Position numbers and translations under genes: made by a program
Source: UBA1546 sp049302185
GTDB lineage: Bacteria > Nitrospirota > Thermodesulfovibrionia > Thermodesulfovibrionales > UBA1546
Assembly: GCA_049302185.1 (NCBI GenBank)
Contig: JBAQLV010000025.1
Location: forward strand, 1 to 43,120
DNA length: 43,120 nt
Direction: 5' to 3'
In this document: positions 24,117 to 31,503 of the stretch, piece after piece
Numbering within the stretch: the stretch's first letter is position 1
Layout of the letters: each line of letters begins with the position of its first letter
The notes under the pieces: model-generated
Seen by the model: the letters and a program-made list of their open reading frames with translations, nothing else
Database searches by the model: none
What the model was told of the DNA's origin: nothing

Positions 24117-24156
24117 TTTTCCCTCCAAGGGTCATAATCATTTAAGACAGTAGACC

Positions 24157-24720
24157 CTATTTTACTCTCTCTATATATTCAGATGTTCTTGTATCAACTT
24201 TTATCATATCTCCCTCATTTATATGAAAGGGCACTCTGACCACTGCCCCTGTCTCCAAAGTTGCCGGCTTTCCTCCTCCTGAGGCTGTATCGCCTTTAAA
24301 GCCCGCAGGGTCTGTTTTTACAACTTTGAGTTCAACAAATGTCGGAATCTCCACGCTTATAGGCACGTCCTTATGATACAGCACTTTAACCTTCATATTC
24401 TCCTTAATAAATCTTATTGCCTCGCCAAGCTGTTCACTCCTGAATGGCATCTGCTCATAAGTCTCTTCATCCATAAAGTAATAGAGTTCTTCCTGTGAAT
24501 ACAGATACTGCATGCTCTTTTCTTCAAGCCCCGGGGTCTCAAGTTTCTCGCCCGACCTGAATGTTTCTTCAAGAACTGCCCCGGTTTTAATATTCCTCAT
24601 TTTTGTCCTGACAATAGCGCCGCCCCTTCCCATCTTAACGTGCTGAAAGTCTACTATTTCGCAGGGTTCCCCCTTAAATTCAACTTTAAGACCTTTTCTG
24701 AAATCACTTGTCGAAATCAA
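24157..24720 (-). CDS. efp: Elongation factor P, arginine-tip type
   Basis: EF-P rescues ribosomes stalled at proline runs. The 187-aa three-domain protein has the KOW-like domain I with the loop HVKMGRGGAIVR. The tip residue that reaches the peptidyl centre is R32, not the Lys that EpmA modifies in E. coli. The loop resembles that of Thermus EF-P (LGRGGA). The domain ends GDTASGGGKPATLETGAVVRVP and IKVDTRTSEYIERV are intact. It lies between pepP and accB, as in many bacteria. Confidence 0.96.
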   Translation of the reverse strand: MISTSDFRKGLKVEFKGEPCEIVDFQHVKMGRGGAIVRTKMRNIKTGAVLEETFRSGEKLETPGLEEKSMQYLYSQEELYYFMDEETYEQMPFRSEQLGEAIRFIKENMKVKVLYHKDVPISVEIPTFVELKVVKTDPAGFKGDTASGGGKPATLETGAVVRVPFHINEGDMIKVDTRTSEYIERVK

Positions 24721-24732
24721 TTATGCCTCCCT

Positions 24733-24830
24733 AACAGTGTCAGTTCCCCGTGTCTGTGTCAGTCAATGGCTTGTAGAGCAAACAATTTCTACTGACACTA
24801 AACACTGAAACTGGAAACTGATACTTGCCA
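24733..24830. repeat. GTGTCAG/CACTGAA repeat block before efp
   Basis: AGTGTCAG, CCGTGTC and TGTGTCAG units (24735-24762) face inverted units CTGACACT, AACACTG, AAACTGG and AAACTGA (24792-24824) around a 30-bp linker. The block fills the gap between pepP and efp. Confidence 0.8.
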
Positions 24831-25886
24831 TTAAATAATCTCCAAACTCTTCGACAGTCTCGTCAGCACTTCAGCCCCTTTCGGCTTCACAAGCACCATA
24901 TCCTCTATCCTAACCCCGCCTACTCCGGGGACATAAATACCGGGCTCTACTGTAAACACCATGTCTTCCCTAATTCGCTCTTTCCTGTTCCACGTTATCT
25001 GCGGTGATTCATGAACCTGAAGCCCGATGCCATGCCCTGTGCCGTGTCCAAAAAATCTGGCATACCCAGCCTTTTTTATAACATCCCGCGCAGAATTGTC
25101 AATCTCCTTGCCAGCTATGCCGGGCGAGATTACAGATATAGCCTTTCTGCTAGCCTCTAATACTGTCTTGTATATTTTTCTTTTTTCCCCAATATCAGCG
25201 CCTCTGATAAGCAGTGTCCGTGTCATATCAGAAAAATAACCTTCTGCCTCTCCTCCCCAGTCTATGACAACAAGGTCTCCTGCCTCCAGCCTTTTCTCCG
25301 AAGGCTTTGCATGAGGCATGGATGAATTCCTGCCGGAAGCAACTATTATATCAAATGGGATACATTTACACCCCTCCCTTTTGAGATTCTCCTCAAGCAT
25401 CATTGCCAGTCTTTTCTCTTTTGCGCCTGCCTTGATATTAGGCTTCACTGCAAGAAATGCTGACTCCGCACGCCTTACAGCCTCTTTAATCAATGCCTTT
25501 TCCCTGTCTTCTTTTACTGATCTGAGCCTTTCAATAAAATCCTTAAAAGGTTTAAGAGCAATGCCCTTTTTTGAAAGCGCATCAAAAAACCCGTATGAAA
25601 CAGATGATTCAAAGCCAAGCCTGTTTATCCCAAGCTTTTTGGCAAGCGCAGAGACGGTTCTGGCTCTTTTCTCTTTCTCAATAACAATATCCCATCCCTT
25701 AACCTCGCACCCTGCCTGCTCTTTATATCTGAAGTCAGTAACAAAAAAATTCGCTGCCTTCGTTATCAACAGAAATCCTGAAGAGCCTCTGAATCCTGTA
25801 AAATACCTGACATTATTTATATCAGTTACAAGAAACCCGTCAATGCCTTTAAAAGACGCTCTTATGCCGGCAAGCCGTGAGTTCAT
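24831..25886 (-). CDS. M24 family aminopeptidase (Xaa-Pro aminopeptidase type)
   Basis: The 351-aa protein has an N-terminal creatinase-like domain (RASFKGIDGFLVTDINNVRYFTGF) and the pita-bread catalytic domain. The metal ligands are visible in VVIDWGGEAEGYFSDMTRTLL (two Asp), RFFGHGTGHGIGLQVHE (His), FTVEPGIYVPG (Glu) and GVRIEDMV (Glu). It probably removes residues before proline in the cytoplasm, as PepQ or PepP do. It lies 5 bp after aroQ and upstream of efp. Confidence 0.93.
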   Translation of the reverse strand: MNSRLAGIRASFKGIDGFLVTDINNVRYFTGFRGSSGFLLITKAANFFVTDFRYKEQAGCEVKGWDIVIEKEKRARTVSALAKKLGINRLGFESSVSYGFFDALSKKGIALKPFKDFIERLRSVKEDREKALIKEAVRRAESAFLAVKPNIKAGAKEKRLAMMLEENLKREGCKCIPFDIIVASGRNSSMPHAKPSEKRLEAGDLVVIDWGGEAEGYFSDMTRTLLIRGADIGEKRKIYKTVLEASRKAISVISPGIAGKEIDNSARDVIKKAGYARFFGHGTGHGIGLQVHESPQITWNRKERIREDMVFTVEPGIYVPGVGGVRIEDMVLVKPKGAEVLTRLSKSLEII

Positions 25887-25891
25887 CGGGC

Positions 25892-26320
25892 TTAGTTAGA
25901 AAGAATGGTTTTTACAGCCCTGAGGGCAAGGAGGTAGCTGTCTCCGCCAAAGCCGCTTATCTGCCCTGTTGCAACCTCGGCGATATAGGATTTTTTTCTG
26001 AATTCTTCACGTTTATGAATATTAGAGATATGCACCTCAACAACAGGCTTGCCCACCGCTGATATGGCATCTCTTATCGCAATGCTTGTATGTGTATAGG
26101 CTGCAGGGTTTATTATAAGCGCATCGTAATCTTTCTTCTGAATGGCATCTATCATTTCGGCCTCGCTGTTTGACTGCATTATCGAGAGCTTCATGCCAAG
26201 TTCCGCAGCAAGCGCCGTTAATTTATTGTTCACATCATCAAGGGAAAAAGTCCCGTAAATCTCCGGCTCTCTTTTCCCAAGCATATTAAGATTAGGCCCG
26301 TGTATGACTAAAACTTTCAA
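25892..26320 (-). CDS. aroQ: 3-Dehydroquinate dehydratase, type II
   Basis: AroQ forms 3-dehydroshikimate in aromatic amino acid synthesis. The 142-aa product has VIHGPNLNMLGKREPEIYG with the catalytic Tyr at 22. IINPAAYTHTSIAIRDAI and the His of VEVHISNIHKREEFR follow. Length and motifs fit the dodecameric type II enzyme. A perfect hairpin lies directly before the ribosome site. Confidence 0.97.
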   Translation of the reverse strand: MKVLVIHGPNLNMLGKREPEIYGTFSLDDVNNKLTALAAELGMKLSIMQSNSEAEMIDAIQKKDYDALIINPAAYTHTSIAIRDAISAVGKPVVEVHISNIHKREEFRKKSYIAEVATGQISGFGGDSYLLALRAVKTILSN

Positions 26321-26328
26321 ATATCCTC

Positions 26329-26349
26329 CCTTCAGCTCTAAGCTGAAGG
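26329..26349 (-). promoter_or_regulatory. Hairpin touching the aroQ ribosome binding site
   Basis: A perfect 9-bp stem (CCTTCAGCT and AGCTGAAGG, 3-nt loop) ends directly at the GGGAGG site of aroQ on the minus strand, sharing its first bases. It lies in the 47-bp gap after the nitroreductase gene. There is no T-run, so a translational role is more likely than termination. Confidence 0.55.
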
Positions 26350-26367
26350 CTATTTTATCAGTTTTAC

Positions 26368-26880
26368 TTATCTAAACTCAACTGCTTCCTCCCTTGACAT
26401 TCTTCGCAGAGGCGAGGGGATTTTTGAGGGATAACCCACAGGAACTATTACAACAGGCTTTAAGTTCATCGGGAGATTGAGAATCCTTGCGAGTTCTTCT
26501 TCACGAAATGCGCCAACCCAGCATGTCCCGAGTTCATTATCAAAGGCAACAAGCATCATACCCATAACACTGCATGCAACATCCTGAATAGAATAAAGAG
26601 AAGTTCCCCTCTCCCCGTATTTGCCTGATATGTGGCTGTCGGTGCAGCCTACTATAACCAGCGGAGCATCTGCAATAAATCCCTGATTCAGAGCAGCGCC
26701 TGCGATCTTTCTTTTTACCGCCTCATCCCTGATAAAATAGAATTTCCTCGCCTGAAGGTTTCCAGCGCTCGGCGCCCATACTAACGACTCCGTCAATTTG
26801 TCAATTAACTCTTCCGGTATTTCTTTTTTTTGAAAATTGCGGATGCTTCTTCTTTTTCTGACCGCCTCTAAAATATCCAT
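26368..26880 (-). CDS. Nitroreductase family protein
   Basis: The 170-aa FMN-dependent enzyme starts ILEAVRKRRSIRNFQKKEIPEEL, with the FMN-phosphate-binding Arg residues. VWAPSAGNLQARKFYFI, VACSVMGMMLVAFDNELGTCWVGAF and PVVIVPVGYP follow. It is short for the family, which suits the compact anaerobe clade. The substrate is unknown. The gene lies upstream of aroQ and after structured element C. Confidence 0.92.
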   Translation of the reverse strand: MDILEAVRKRRSIRNFQKKEIPEELIDKLTESLVWAPSAGNLQARKFYFIRDEAVKRKIAGAALNQGFIADAPLVIVGCTDSHISGKYGERGTSLYSIQDVACSVMGMMLVAFDNELGTCWVGAFREEELARILNLPMNLKPVVIVPVGYPSKIPSPLRRMSREEAVEFR

Positions 26881-26913
26881 ACGTCACCTCCGAATCTTAA
26901 TAAGAATAAACAG

Positions 26914-27079
26914 GATTGACTTGAGCGGCATCAGAGATTTTTCGGTAACAGTTCTTAGCGAAATGAAGCGGCCACAGCCTCGGCTGTCTGAGTTCCGAAA
27001 GCTTTCGGAACGAGTTTCGAGGATGTAGCGGAATGAGCTTAGAGCTGTCGAAAAATATCGTAGCAAGCGAAAGTCAATC
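26914..27079. repeat. Structured dispersed element, copy C (longer version)
   Basis: A 166-bp element lies between the nitroreductase and PCC-domain genes. Perfect 9-bp outer arms (GATTGACTT and AAGTCAATC) are followed by GAGCGG. A second stem forms (GATTTTTCGGTAACAG with CTGTCGAAAAATATC), then a hairpin CAGCCTCGGCTG. Then comes GAG, the stem TTCCGAAAGC/TTTCGGAA, CGAG, and GGAATGAGC. The order matches copies A and B; sequence is shared only in short blocks. Confidence 0.7.
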
Positions 27080-27101
27080 ATGTTTATCATGACATCCCAT
27101 A

Positions 27102-27536
27102 TTAAAGTTTCAGCAGCGTAAGCCCTGAAACAGGGTCAAGCTCTCTTGCGGCATTCACCCCTTCTATCTCCACGATAACTGCCTCAAGGACAAGAAATGT
27201 CTCTGCTTTTTCTCTAAGACATCCAACCCTGACATTATCCCTTTTCCCGAATGCGCCGTGAAGATGCACCTTCGGCTCATCACCCTGATAAAATATTGTG
27301 CCGACCCCCAGTATCTCATGGCTTTCTCCGAGTTCCCTCCACATTGGAACAGGAGGCATGACATCTTTCTCAGGGCCTACAACGATTTTCCCTTCGCGCA
27401 TCCCTCCAACAAGATAAACAACAGCTGCCTTTATATTCTCCTTCTTTGCTATGCCCGTGAGATTGGAGAGCACATCCTCTTTGTCTTCAAACCTTGCAAC
27501 CACAACCCTTCCTGTCCTGCCGACCTGATATTTCAT
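27102..27536 (-). CDS. PCC (DUF296) domain protein
   Basis: The 144-aa protein has a full PCC/DUF296 fold, from RVVVARFEDKEDVLSNLTGIAKKENI through VYLVGGMREGKIVV to the metal-binding-like GVGTIFYQGDEPKVHLHGAFGKRD. The domain is found in plant AT-hook proteins and in stand-alone bacterial proteins whose function is unknown. An extended -10 promoter precedes it. The operon continues, after element C, to the nitroreductase and aroQ. Confidence 0.9.
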   Translation of the reverse strand: MKYQVGRTGRVVVARFEDKEDVLSNLTGIAKKENIKAAVVYLVGGMREGKIVVGPEKDVMPPVPMWRELGESHEILGVGTIFYQGDEPKVHLHGAFGKRDNVRVGCLREKAETFLVLEAVIVEIEGVNAARELDPVSGLTLLKL

Positions 27537-27583
27537 AAAACACGTCTCCTTCCATTCCTTCTCACCAAGACTCTTTAATGGCT

Positions 27584-27592
27584 ATTATATCA
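27584..27592 (-). promoter_or_regulatory. Extended -10 promoter before the PCC-domain gene
   Basis: On the minus strand TGATATAAT gives a consensus TATAAT with an upstream TG, about 48 bp before the ATG. The -35 region is poor, as is common for extended -10 promoters. Confidence 0.6.
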
Positions 27593-27662
27593 TGCTGTCA
27601 GAAGCCAAATTGCGTTAAAATATCAAATCCCATAAATCAAGAAAGGTTTTTCATAGTTTTAC

Positions 27663-27878
27663 ATGGCAAGCTATGACCTTGATAAATTCAGGCGGTATGT
27701 CCTTGACAGCAAATTTCTGGATGTTTTTGACATAGATGAAGAAGAAATCAAAAAACTGAAAGACGATGAAATCAGCCTTATGAAATTCGGATTTAAATAT
27801 TTAAAATATCTTCTGATGATGGAAGAATCGCTTAAGGTGAAGTCAGAGGTATTAGAGGCAAAAAAGGCGAAGAAATAG
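27663..27878 (+). pseudogene. Detached C-terminal domain of a YkgJ-like protein (remnant or small gene)
   Basis: The 71-aa frame matches the C-terminal region of the 5352-6125 protein closely. It runs from MASYDLDKFRRYVLDSKFLD through DEISLMKFGFKYLKYLLM to LKVKSE, but has none of the cluster cysteines. Upstream the frame continues only as F-Y before a stop, and those residues also match the parent (LYMASYD), which points to a broken third copy. The ribosome site is weak (GAAAGG, 17 nt away). It may still be expressed as a separate small protein. Confidence 0.6.
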
Positions 27879-28026
27879 CGATATAGCTGCAAGCAGTAAA
27901 ATACCAAATCTTGCATTAGCACATTGTATGAATTTAAATGATTTTTTTCTTTATCAAAACCCTAAAATGTCAGGGTAATTTCTGCAAGAAATATGAATCA
28001 TAAAGAAAGGAGCGTGTATCAAACTT

Positions 28027-28299
28027 ATGAAAAAGAAAATACCGAAGTTCAAGAATGAAGATAAGGAAAGAGAATTTTGGGCAACTCATGATTCAACAGT
28101 GTTTATCAACTGGAAAAAGGCAAAGAGAATTCTGCTGCCAAATTTGAAGCCATCGGTCAAGACAATTTCTCTCCGTCTTCCCAAATCAATGCTTGAGGAA
28201 CTGAAACTGCTGGCAAACAAAAGAGATGTGCCTTATCAATCGTTGGTAAAGATTTTCTTGGCAGAACGGATTGAACGGGAATTTAATGCAAATGCTTAG
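28027..28299 (+). CDS. BrnA/CopG-type antitoxin, no toxin partner seen
   Basis: The 90-aa protein matches the BrnA/CopG-antitoxin family. It has KIPKFKNEDKEREFWATHDS, then a linker NWKKAKR and a ribbon-helix-helix end SLRLPKSMLEELKLLANKRDVPYQSLVKIFLAERI. Such proteins bind DNA and neutralise a small RNase toxin usually encoded just upstream (BrnT). Here the 148 bp upstream encode no toxin, so it is an orphan. The ribosome site GAAAGGAG is 13-14 nt from the ATG, which is long. Confidence 0.85.
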   Translation: MKKKIPKFKNEDKEREFWATHDSTVFINWKKAKRILLPNLKPSVKTISLRLPKSMLEELKLLANKRDVPYQSLVKIFLAERIEREFNANA

Positions 28300-28321
28300 G
28301 CTTAATGCCTTCGCTCCAAAT

Positions 28322-28353
28322 AAAAAAGGCTATGACAATTGTCACGGCCTTTT
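28322..28353. terminator. Bidirectional terminator between the antitoxin gene and rplQ
   Basis: AAAAAAGGCTATGACAATTG pairs with its near-perfect inverted copy to give a stem flanked by A-run and T-run on either strand. It can end both the plus-strand antitoxin message and the minus-strand ribosomal superoperon. Confidence 0.85.
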
Positions 28354-28372
28354 GTTTAATCAAAAATTTTAA

Positions 28373-28798
28373 TTACTTCTTCTCTTCTTCTTTTCCCTTT
28401 GCCTTGTCTTTCTTCTTTTCCTCTTTAGGCTTCTTTATGCTCTCGTAGTCTATAAATTCAAGAACAGCCATCGGCGCACCGTCATTAACCCTGTTCCTTG
28501 TCTGCACTAGTCTCAGATAACCGCCGTTTCTGCCGCTGAACCTCGGCGCTATCTCGCTGAACAGCTTTGACACAACAGTCCTGTTCGGAACATATGAAAG
28601 CACAAGGCGTTTTGAATGGAGGTCGCCCTTTATCCCCATGGTGACAATTTTCTCAGCAATCCCTTTTGCAGCCTTTGCCTTTGCAAGGGTCGTCTCTATC
28701 CTCTGATGCTCTAACAATGAGGAGACTATCCCCTTCAGAAGCGCCTTCCGTTGGTTTGCCGTTCTCCCGAATAACCTTCCGCTAACTTTATGACGCAT
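28373..28798 (-). CDS. rplQ: 50S ribosomal protein L17
   Basis: The 141-aa protein starts MRHKVSGRLFGRTANQRKAL, the L17 signature, and has PNRTVVSKLFSEIAPRFSGRNGGYLRL. The Lys/Glu tail of about 25 residues (KKPKEEKKKDKAKGKEEEKK) is an extension on the usual 115-120 aa. It is the last gene of the superoperon, overlaps rpoA by 11 bp and precedes a terminator. Confidence 0.97.
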   Translation of the reverse strand: MRHKVSGRLFGRTANQRKALLKGIVSSLLEHQRIETTLAKAKAAKGIAEKIVTMGIKGDLHSKRLVLSYVPNRTVVSKLFSEIAPRFSGRNGGYLRLVQTRNRVNDGAPMAVLEFIDYESIKKPKEEKKKDKAKGKEEEKK

Positions 28799-29825
28799 CT
28801 TGGACTACACTCCTGACCTGTGAAGTTGCCATCTTGCTCAGCATATCCCTGTCAACCTTCATTCCGAAATTAAGCCCCATGTTCTGAAGCATTTCCTTTA
28901 TCTCATTAAGAGACTTCCGGCCGAAATTTTTTGTCTTCAGCATCTCTGGCTCTGTTCTTTCAACAAGGTCTGCAATAATCTTGATGTCCGCATTTCTCAT
29001 GCAGTTATATGCTCTTACAGAAAGCTCCAGTTCATTAACACTCTTCAGGAGATTAGGATTAAACGCCGGCGCATCTCCTGCGGAAGCTGCACTGCTGCTC
29101 ATTTCGAACTCTGTGTTTTCCTCGTCTTGTTCAAGCATGAAAATACGCATATGGTCTATAACTATAGCCGCAGCCTGAGAGACTGCTTTTTTAGGCGTTA
29201 CGCTTCCATCCGTCCATATTTCCATCACGAGCCTGTCGTAGTCTGTTGCCCTCCCAACTCTTGCCTTCTCAACCCAGAAATTCACTTTCCTAACCGGGCT
29301 GAAAACAGAATCTACCGCAATCATGCCGACAGGAAGCTCTTCTTCCTTGTGAATTTCAGCTGATACGTATCCTCTGCCTTTCTTGATGTACATCTCAGCC
29401 TCAAAGGAAGCCCCTTTGTCAAGGGTGGCTATAAGCTGTTCAGGATTAAGGATTTCAACGCTTGAATCAACCTGAATATCATTGCCTTTAACTTCACCCG
29501 GCCCCTTAACTTTGATTGTGGCGATCCGCTTTCCATCAGCGTGCATCTTGACCCTGAGCTTTTTTATGTTCAGGATAATGTCCACCACATCTTCTTTAAC
29601 GCCGGTAATGGATGAAAGCTCATGAACAGAACCGGTTATTTTTACTGATGTTACTGCCGCGCCTTCAAGGGACGACAGCAAAACTCTCCGTATGGAGTTT
29701 CCAAGTGTTGTCCCGAAACCGCGTTCTAACGGCTCCGCTACGAGCTTGCCGTAGGTGCTCGTTAATGTCTCTTCATCAAACTCACTGTTTTCAGGTAACT
29801 GAAAGCCTTTTTTCTTTAAATCCAT
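28788..29825 (-). CDS. rpoA: RNA polymerase alpha subunit
   Basis: The 345-aa product has the N-terminal dimerisation domain (EPLERGFGTTLGNSIRRVLLSSLEGAAV) and a C-terminal domain with ELSVRAYNCMRNADI and the helix FGRKSLNEIKEML that contacts UP elements and activators. It nucleates assembly of beta and beta'. It lies between rpsD and rplQ as usual. The linker carries a Glu- and Ser-rich stretch (EQDEENTEFEMSSSA). Confidence 0.98.
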   Translation of the reverse strand: MDLKKKGFQLPENSEFDEETLTSTYGKLVAEPLERGFGTTLGNSIRRVLLSSLEGAAVTSVKITGSVHELSSITGVKEDVVDIILNIKKLRVKMHADGKRIATIKVKGPGEVKGNDIQVDSSVEILNPEQLIATLDKGASFEAEMYIKKGRGYVSAEIHKEEELPVGMIAVDSVFSPVRKVNFWVEKARVGRATDYDRLVMEIWTDGSVTPKKAVSQAAAIVIDHMRIFMLEQDEENTEFEMSSSAASAGDAPAFNPNLLKSVNELELSVRAYNCMRNADIKIIADLVERTEPEMLKTKNFGRKSLNEIKEMLQNMGLNFGMKVDRDMLSKMATSQVRSVVQDAS

Positions 29826-29861
29826 ATAAGGCCTCCCACGCCTCTTTTATTTTTAAAAACT

Positions 29862-30488
29862 CTACTTTGAATAAAGTTCAACTATCAACTGTTCCTGAAC
29901 AGGCAGCTGCATCTCTTCCCTGGAGGGGATATGCAGTACTTTCCCTTTGAAGCTTGCGCTGTCAACCTCAACCCATGCAGGAATTTCTCTATTCTCAAGC
30001 CTTGACATGTTATCAGCCAGGCTCGGGATCTTTCTGCTTTTCTCCCTAACCTCAATAACATCTCCCGCCTTAACAAGATAAGAAGGGATGCTTACTGCTC
30101 TCCCATTCACAGTAAAATGTCCGTGCGTTATAAACTGTCTTGCCTCTCTTCTGTTTATCGCAAATCCCATTCTGAATGCTGTATTATCCAGGCGGCGTTC
30201 AAGAAGCTGGAGGAGTAATTCCCCTGTTGTGCCCTTCCTTCTTTCTGCCTCATGAAAATATATTCTGAACTGCTTCTCAAAAAGTCCATAACTTTTTCTT
30301 GTCTTCTGTTTTTCCCTGAGCTGGATACCGTAATCCGAGATTTTTGTGCGTCTTTGCCCATGCTGGCCTGGCGGATATTTCCTCCTCTCTACTGAACATT
30401 TCTCAGTGAAACACCTGTCTCCTTTGAGAAACAGTTTGTCCCCTTCTCTACGGCACACCCTGCATAAAGGCCCTGTATATCTTGCCAC
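29862..30488 (-). CDS. rpsD: 30S ribosomal protein S4, zinc-binding form
   Basis: S4 is a primary 16S-binding protein and in other bacteria represses its own operon. The 208-aa protein has zinc cysteines in CRVCRREGDKLF and DRCFTEKC, then KYPPGQHGQRR, and the S4 RNA-binding domain RLDNTAFRMGFAINRREARQFITHGHFTVNG. It follows rpsK by 2 bp. Confidence 0.98.
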   Translation of the reverse strand: MARYTGPLCRVCRREGDKLFLKGDRCFTEKCSVERRKYPPGQHGQRRTKISDYGIQLREKQKTRKSYGLFEKQFRIYFHEAERRKGTTGELLLQLLERRLDNTAFRMGFAINRREARQFITHGHFTVNGRAVSIPSYLVKAGDVIEVREKSRKIPSLADNMSRLENREIPAWVEVDSASFKGKVLHIPSREEMQLPVQEQLIVELYSK

Positions 30489-30490
30489 TT

Positions 30491-30877
30491 TTAAACTCTC
30501 CTTCTCTTTGGAGGCTTACATCCATTATGAGGAACAGGAGTAACGTCCTTTATAAGATTAACCTCAAGTCCTGCTATCTGCAATGCCCTGATAGCTGATT
30601 CTCTTCCGGCGCCTGGCCCTTTAACAAAAACGTCCAACTGTTTCATCCCCACATCAATTGCCTTTTTAGCCGCTGACTCTCCTGCCATCTGCGCAGCATA
30701 AGGCGTTCCTTTTCTCGAACCCTTGAACCCAAGACTCCCGGCGCTTGCCCATGCAACAACATTCCCGTTAGGGTCTGTTATGGATACTATTGTATTATTA
30801 AATGTTGCCTGAATATGCGCAGCTCCGACATTTACATGCTTCTTGTCTTTCTTTGCGCCCTTTTTCCGCTGAGCCAT
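30491..30877 (-). CDS. rpsK: 30S ribosomal protein S11
   Basis: S11 lies on the platform of the small subunit. The 128-aa protein has HVNVGAAHIQATFNNTIVSITDPNGNVV and the C-terminal KDVTPVPHNGCKPPKRRRV. Length is normal. It lies 3 bp after rpsM. Confidence 0.98.
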   Translation of the reverse strand: MAQRKKGAKKDKKHVNVGAAHIQATFNNTIVSITDPNGNVVAWASAGSLGFKGSRKGTPYAAQMAGESAAKKAIDVGMKQLDVFVKGPGAGRESAIRALQIAGLEVNLIKDVTPVPHNGCKPPKRRRV

Positions 30878-30880
30878 CAG

Positions 30881-31255
30881 CTATGCCTCCTTCTTCTTGC
30901 CCATGATGGTTTTCCTTGGCCCTCTGCGGGTACGGGCATTTGTCTTTGTTCTCTGTCCCCTCACAGGAAGCCCTGCCTTATGCCTTATGCCCCTGTAACA
31001 GCCAATTTCCATAAGCCTTTTAATCCCCATTGTGGTCTCACGCCTGAGGTCGCCCTCGACTTTATACTCCCTGTCAATGGCAGATCTTATTTTTACAATG
31101 TCTTCGTCTGTGATATCTTTTACCCTTATGTTAGGATTAACCTTTGTCTCATCAAGTATTTTCTTTGACAAAGACCTGCCTATCCCGAATATCCTTGTTA
31201 ACCCTATCTCAATCCGTTCATTCTTTGGTAAATCCACACCAGCGATTCTCGCCAT
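30881..31255 (-). CDS. rpsM: 30S ribosomal protein S13
   Basis: S13 forms intersubunit bridges and contacts the P-site tRNA with its tail. The 124-aa product has MARIAGVDLPKNERIEIGLTRIFGIG, then the helix-rich body and the tail LPVRGQRTKTNARTRRGPRK. A block of (GAAATTT) repeats separates it from rpmJ. Confidence 0.98.
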   Translation of the reverse strand: MARIAGVDLPKNERIEIGLTRIFGIGRSLSKKILDETKVNPNIRVKDITDEDIVKIRSAIDREYKVEGDLRRETTMGIKRLMEIGCYRGIRHKAGLPVRGQRTKTNARTRRGPRKTIMGKKKEA

Positions 31256-31268
31256 AAAATACTCCTCG

Positions 31269-31300
31269 ATTTGAAATTTGAAATTTGAAATTTGAAATTA
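31269..31300. repeat. Tandem GAAATTT heptamers between rpmJ and rpsM
   Basis: Four copies of the 7-bp unit GAAATTT stand in tandem in the 48-bp gap. The unit is nearly self-complementary (GAAATTTC). A TTGAAATTT start touches the ribosome region of rpsM. Confidence 0.85.
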
Positions 31301-31303
31301 TTA

Positions 31304-31417
31304 TCATCCCTGCCTCTGCTTGTGGCGGGGATTTTCGCATATTATTCTTCTAACACCCTTCCTTTTTATAACCTTGCATTTAGCGCATATTGGTTTTACA
31401 GATGAACGAACTTTCAT
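31304..31417 (-). CDS. rpmJ: 50S ribosomal protein L36, zinc-binding form
   Basis: The 37-aa L36 reads MKVRSSVKPICAKCKVIKRK and ends ICENPRHKQRQG. The zinc ligands C11, C14, C27 and H32 are all present, so it is the C+ form. It lies between infA and rpsM as in many bacteria, with repeat blocks on both sides. GGAG with a normal gap precedes the ATG. Confidence 0.96.
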   Translation of the reverse strand: MKVRSSVKPICAKCKVIKRKGVRRIICENPRHKQRQG

Positions 31418-31431
31418 AAAAAACTCCTTCT

Positions 31432-31502
31432 GGTTTTTAGGTTTCAGGTTTTAGGTTCTAGGTTTCAGAACTAACACCTGACACCTGATACCTAACACCT
31501 GT
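31432..31502. repeat. AGGTTTY/ACACCTG heptamer block between infA and rpmJ
   Basis: About four 7-bp units of GGTTTTA/GGTTTCA type face about four of the inverted form ACACCTG/ATACCTA. It fills nearly all of the gap between the infA stop and rpmJ. A related block lies between rplR and rplF. Confidence 0.85.
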
Positions 31503-31503
31503 T

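Noticed and set aside
24117..24128. Upstream TTG start for accB
   Set aside because: The TTG GAG GGA codons are themselves the ribosome binding site for the ATG at 24116.
27879..28026. A hidden toxin gene before the antitoxin
   Set aside because: I translated the region by eye in the plus frames and found no open frame with a BrnT-like sequence.
31269..31502. Tandem repeats around rpmJ as a CRISPR array
   Set aside because: Units are only 7 bp, have no spacers of constant length, and there is no cas gene.
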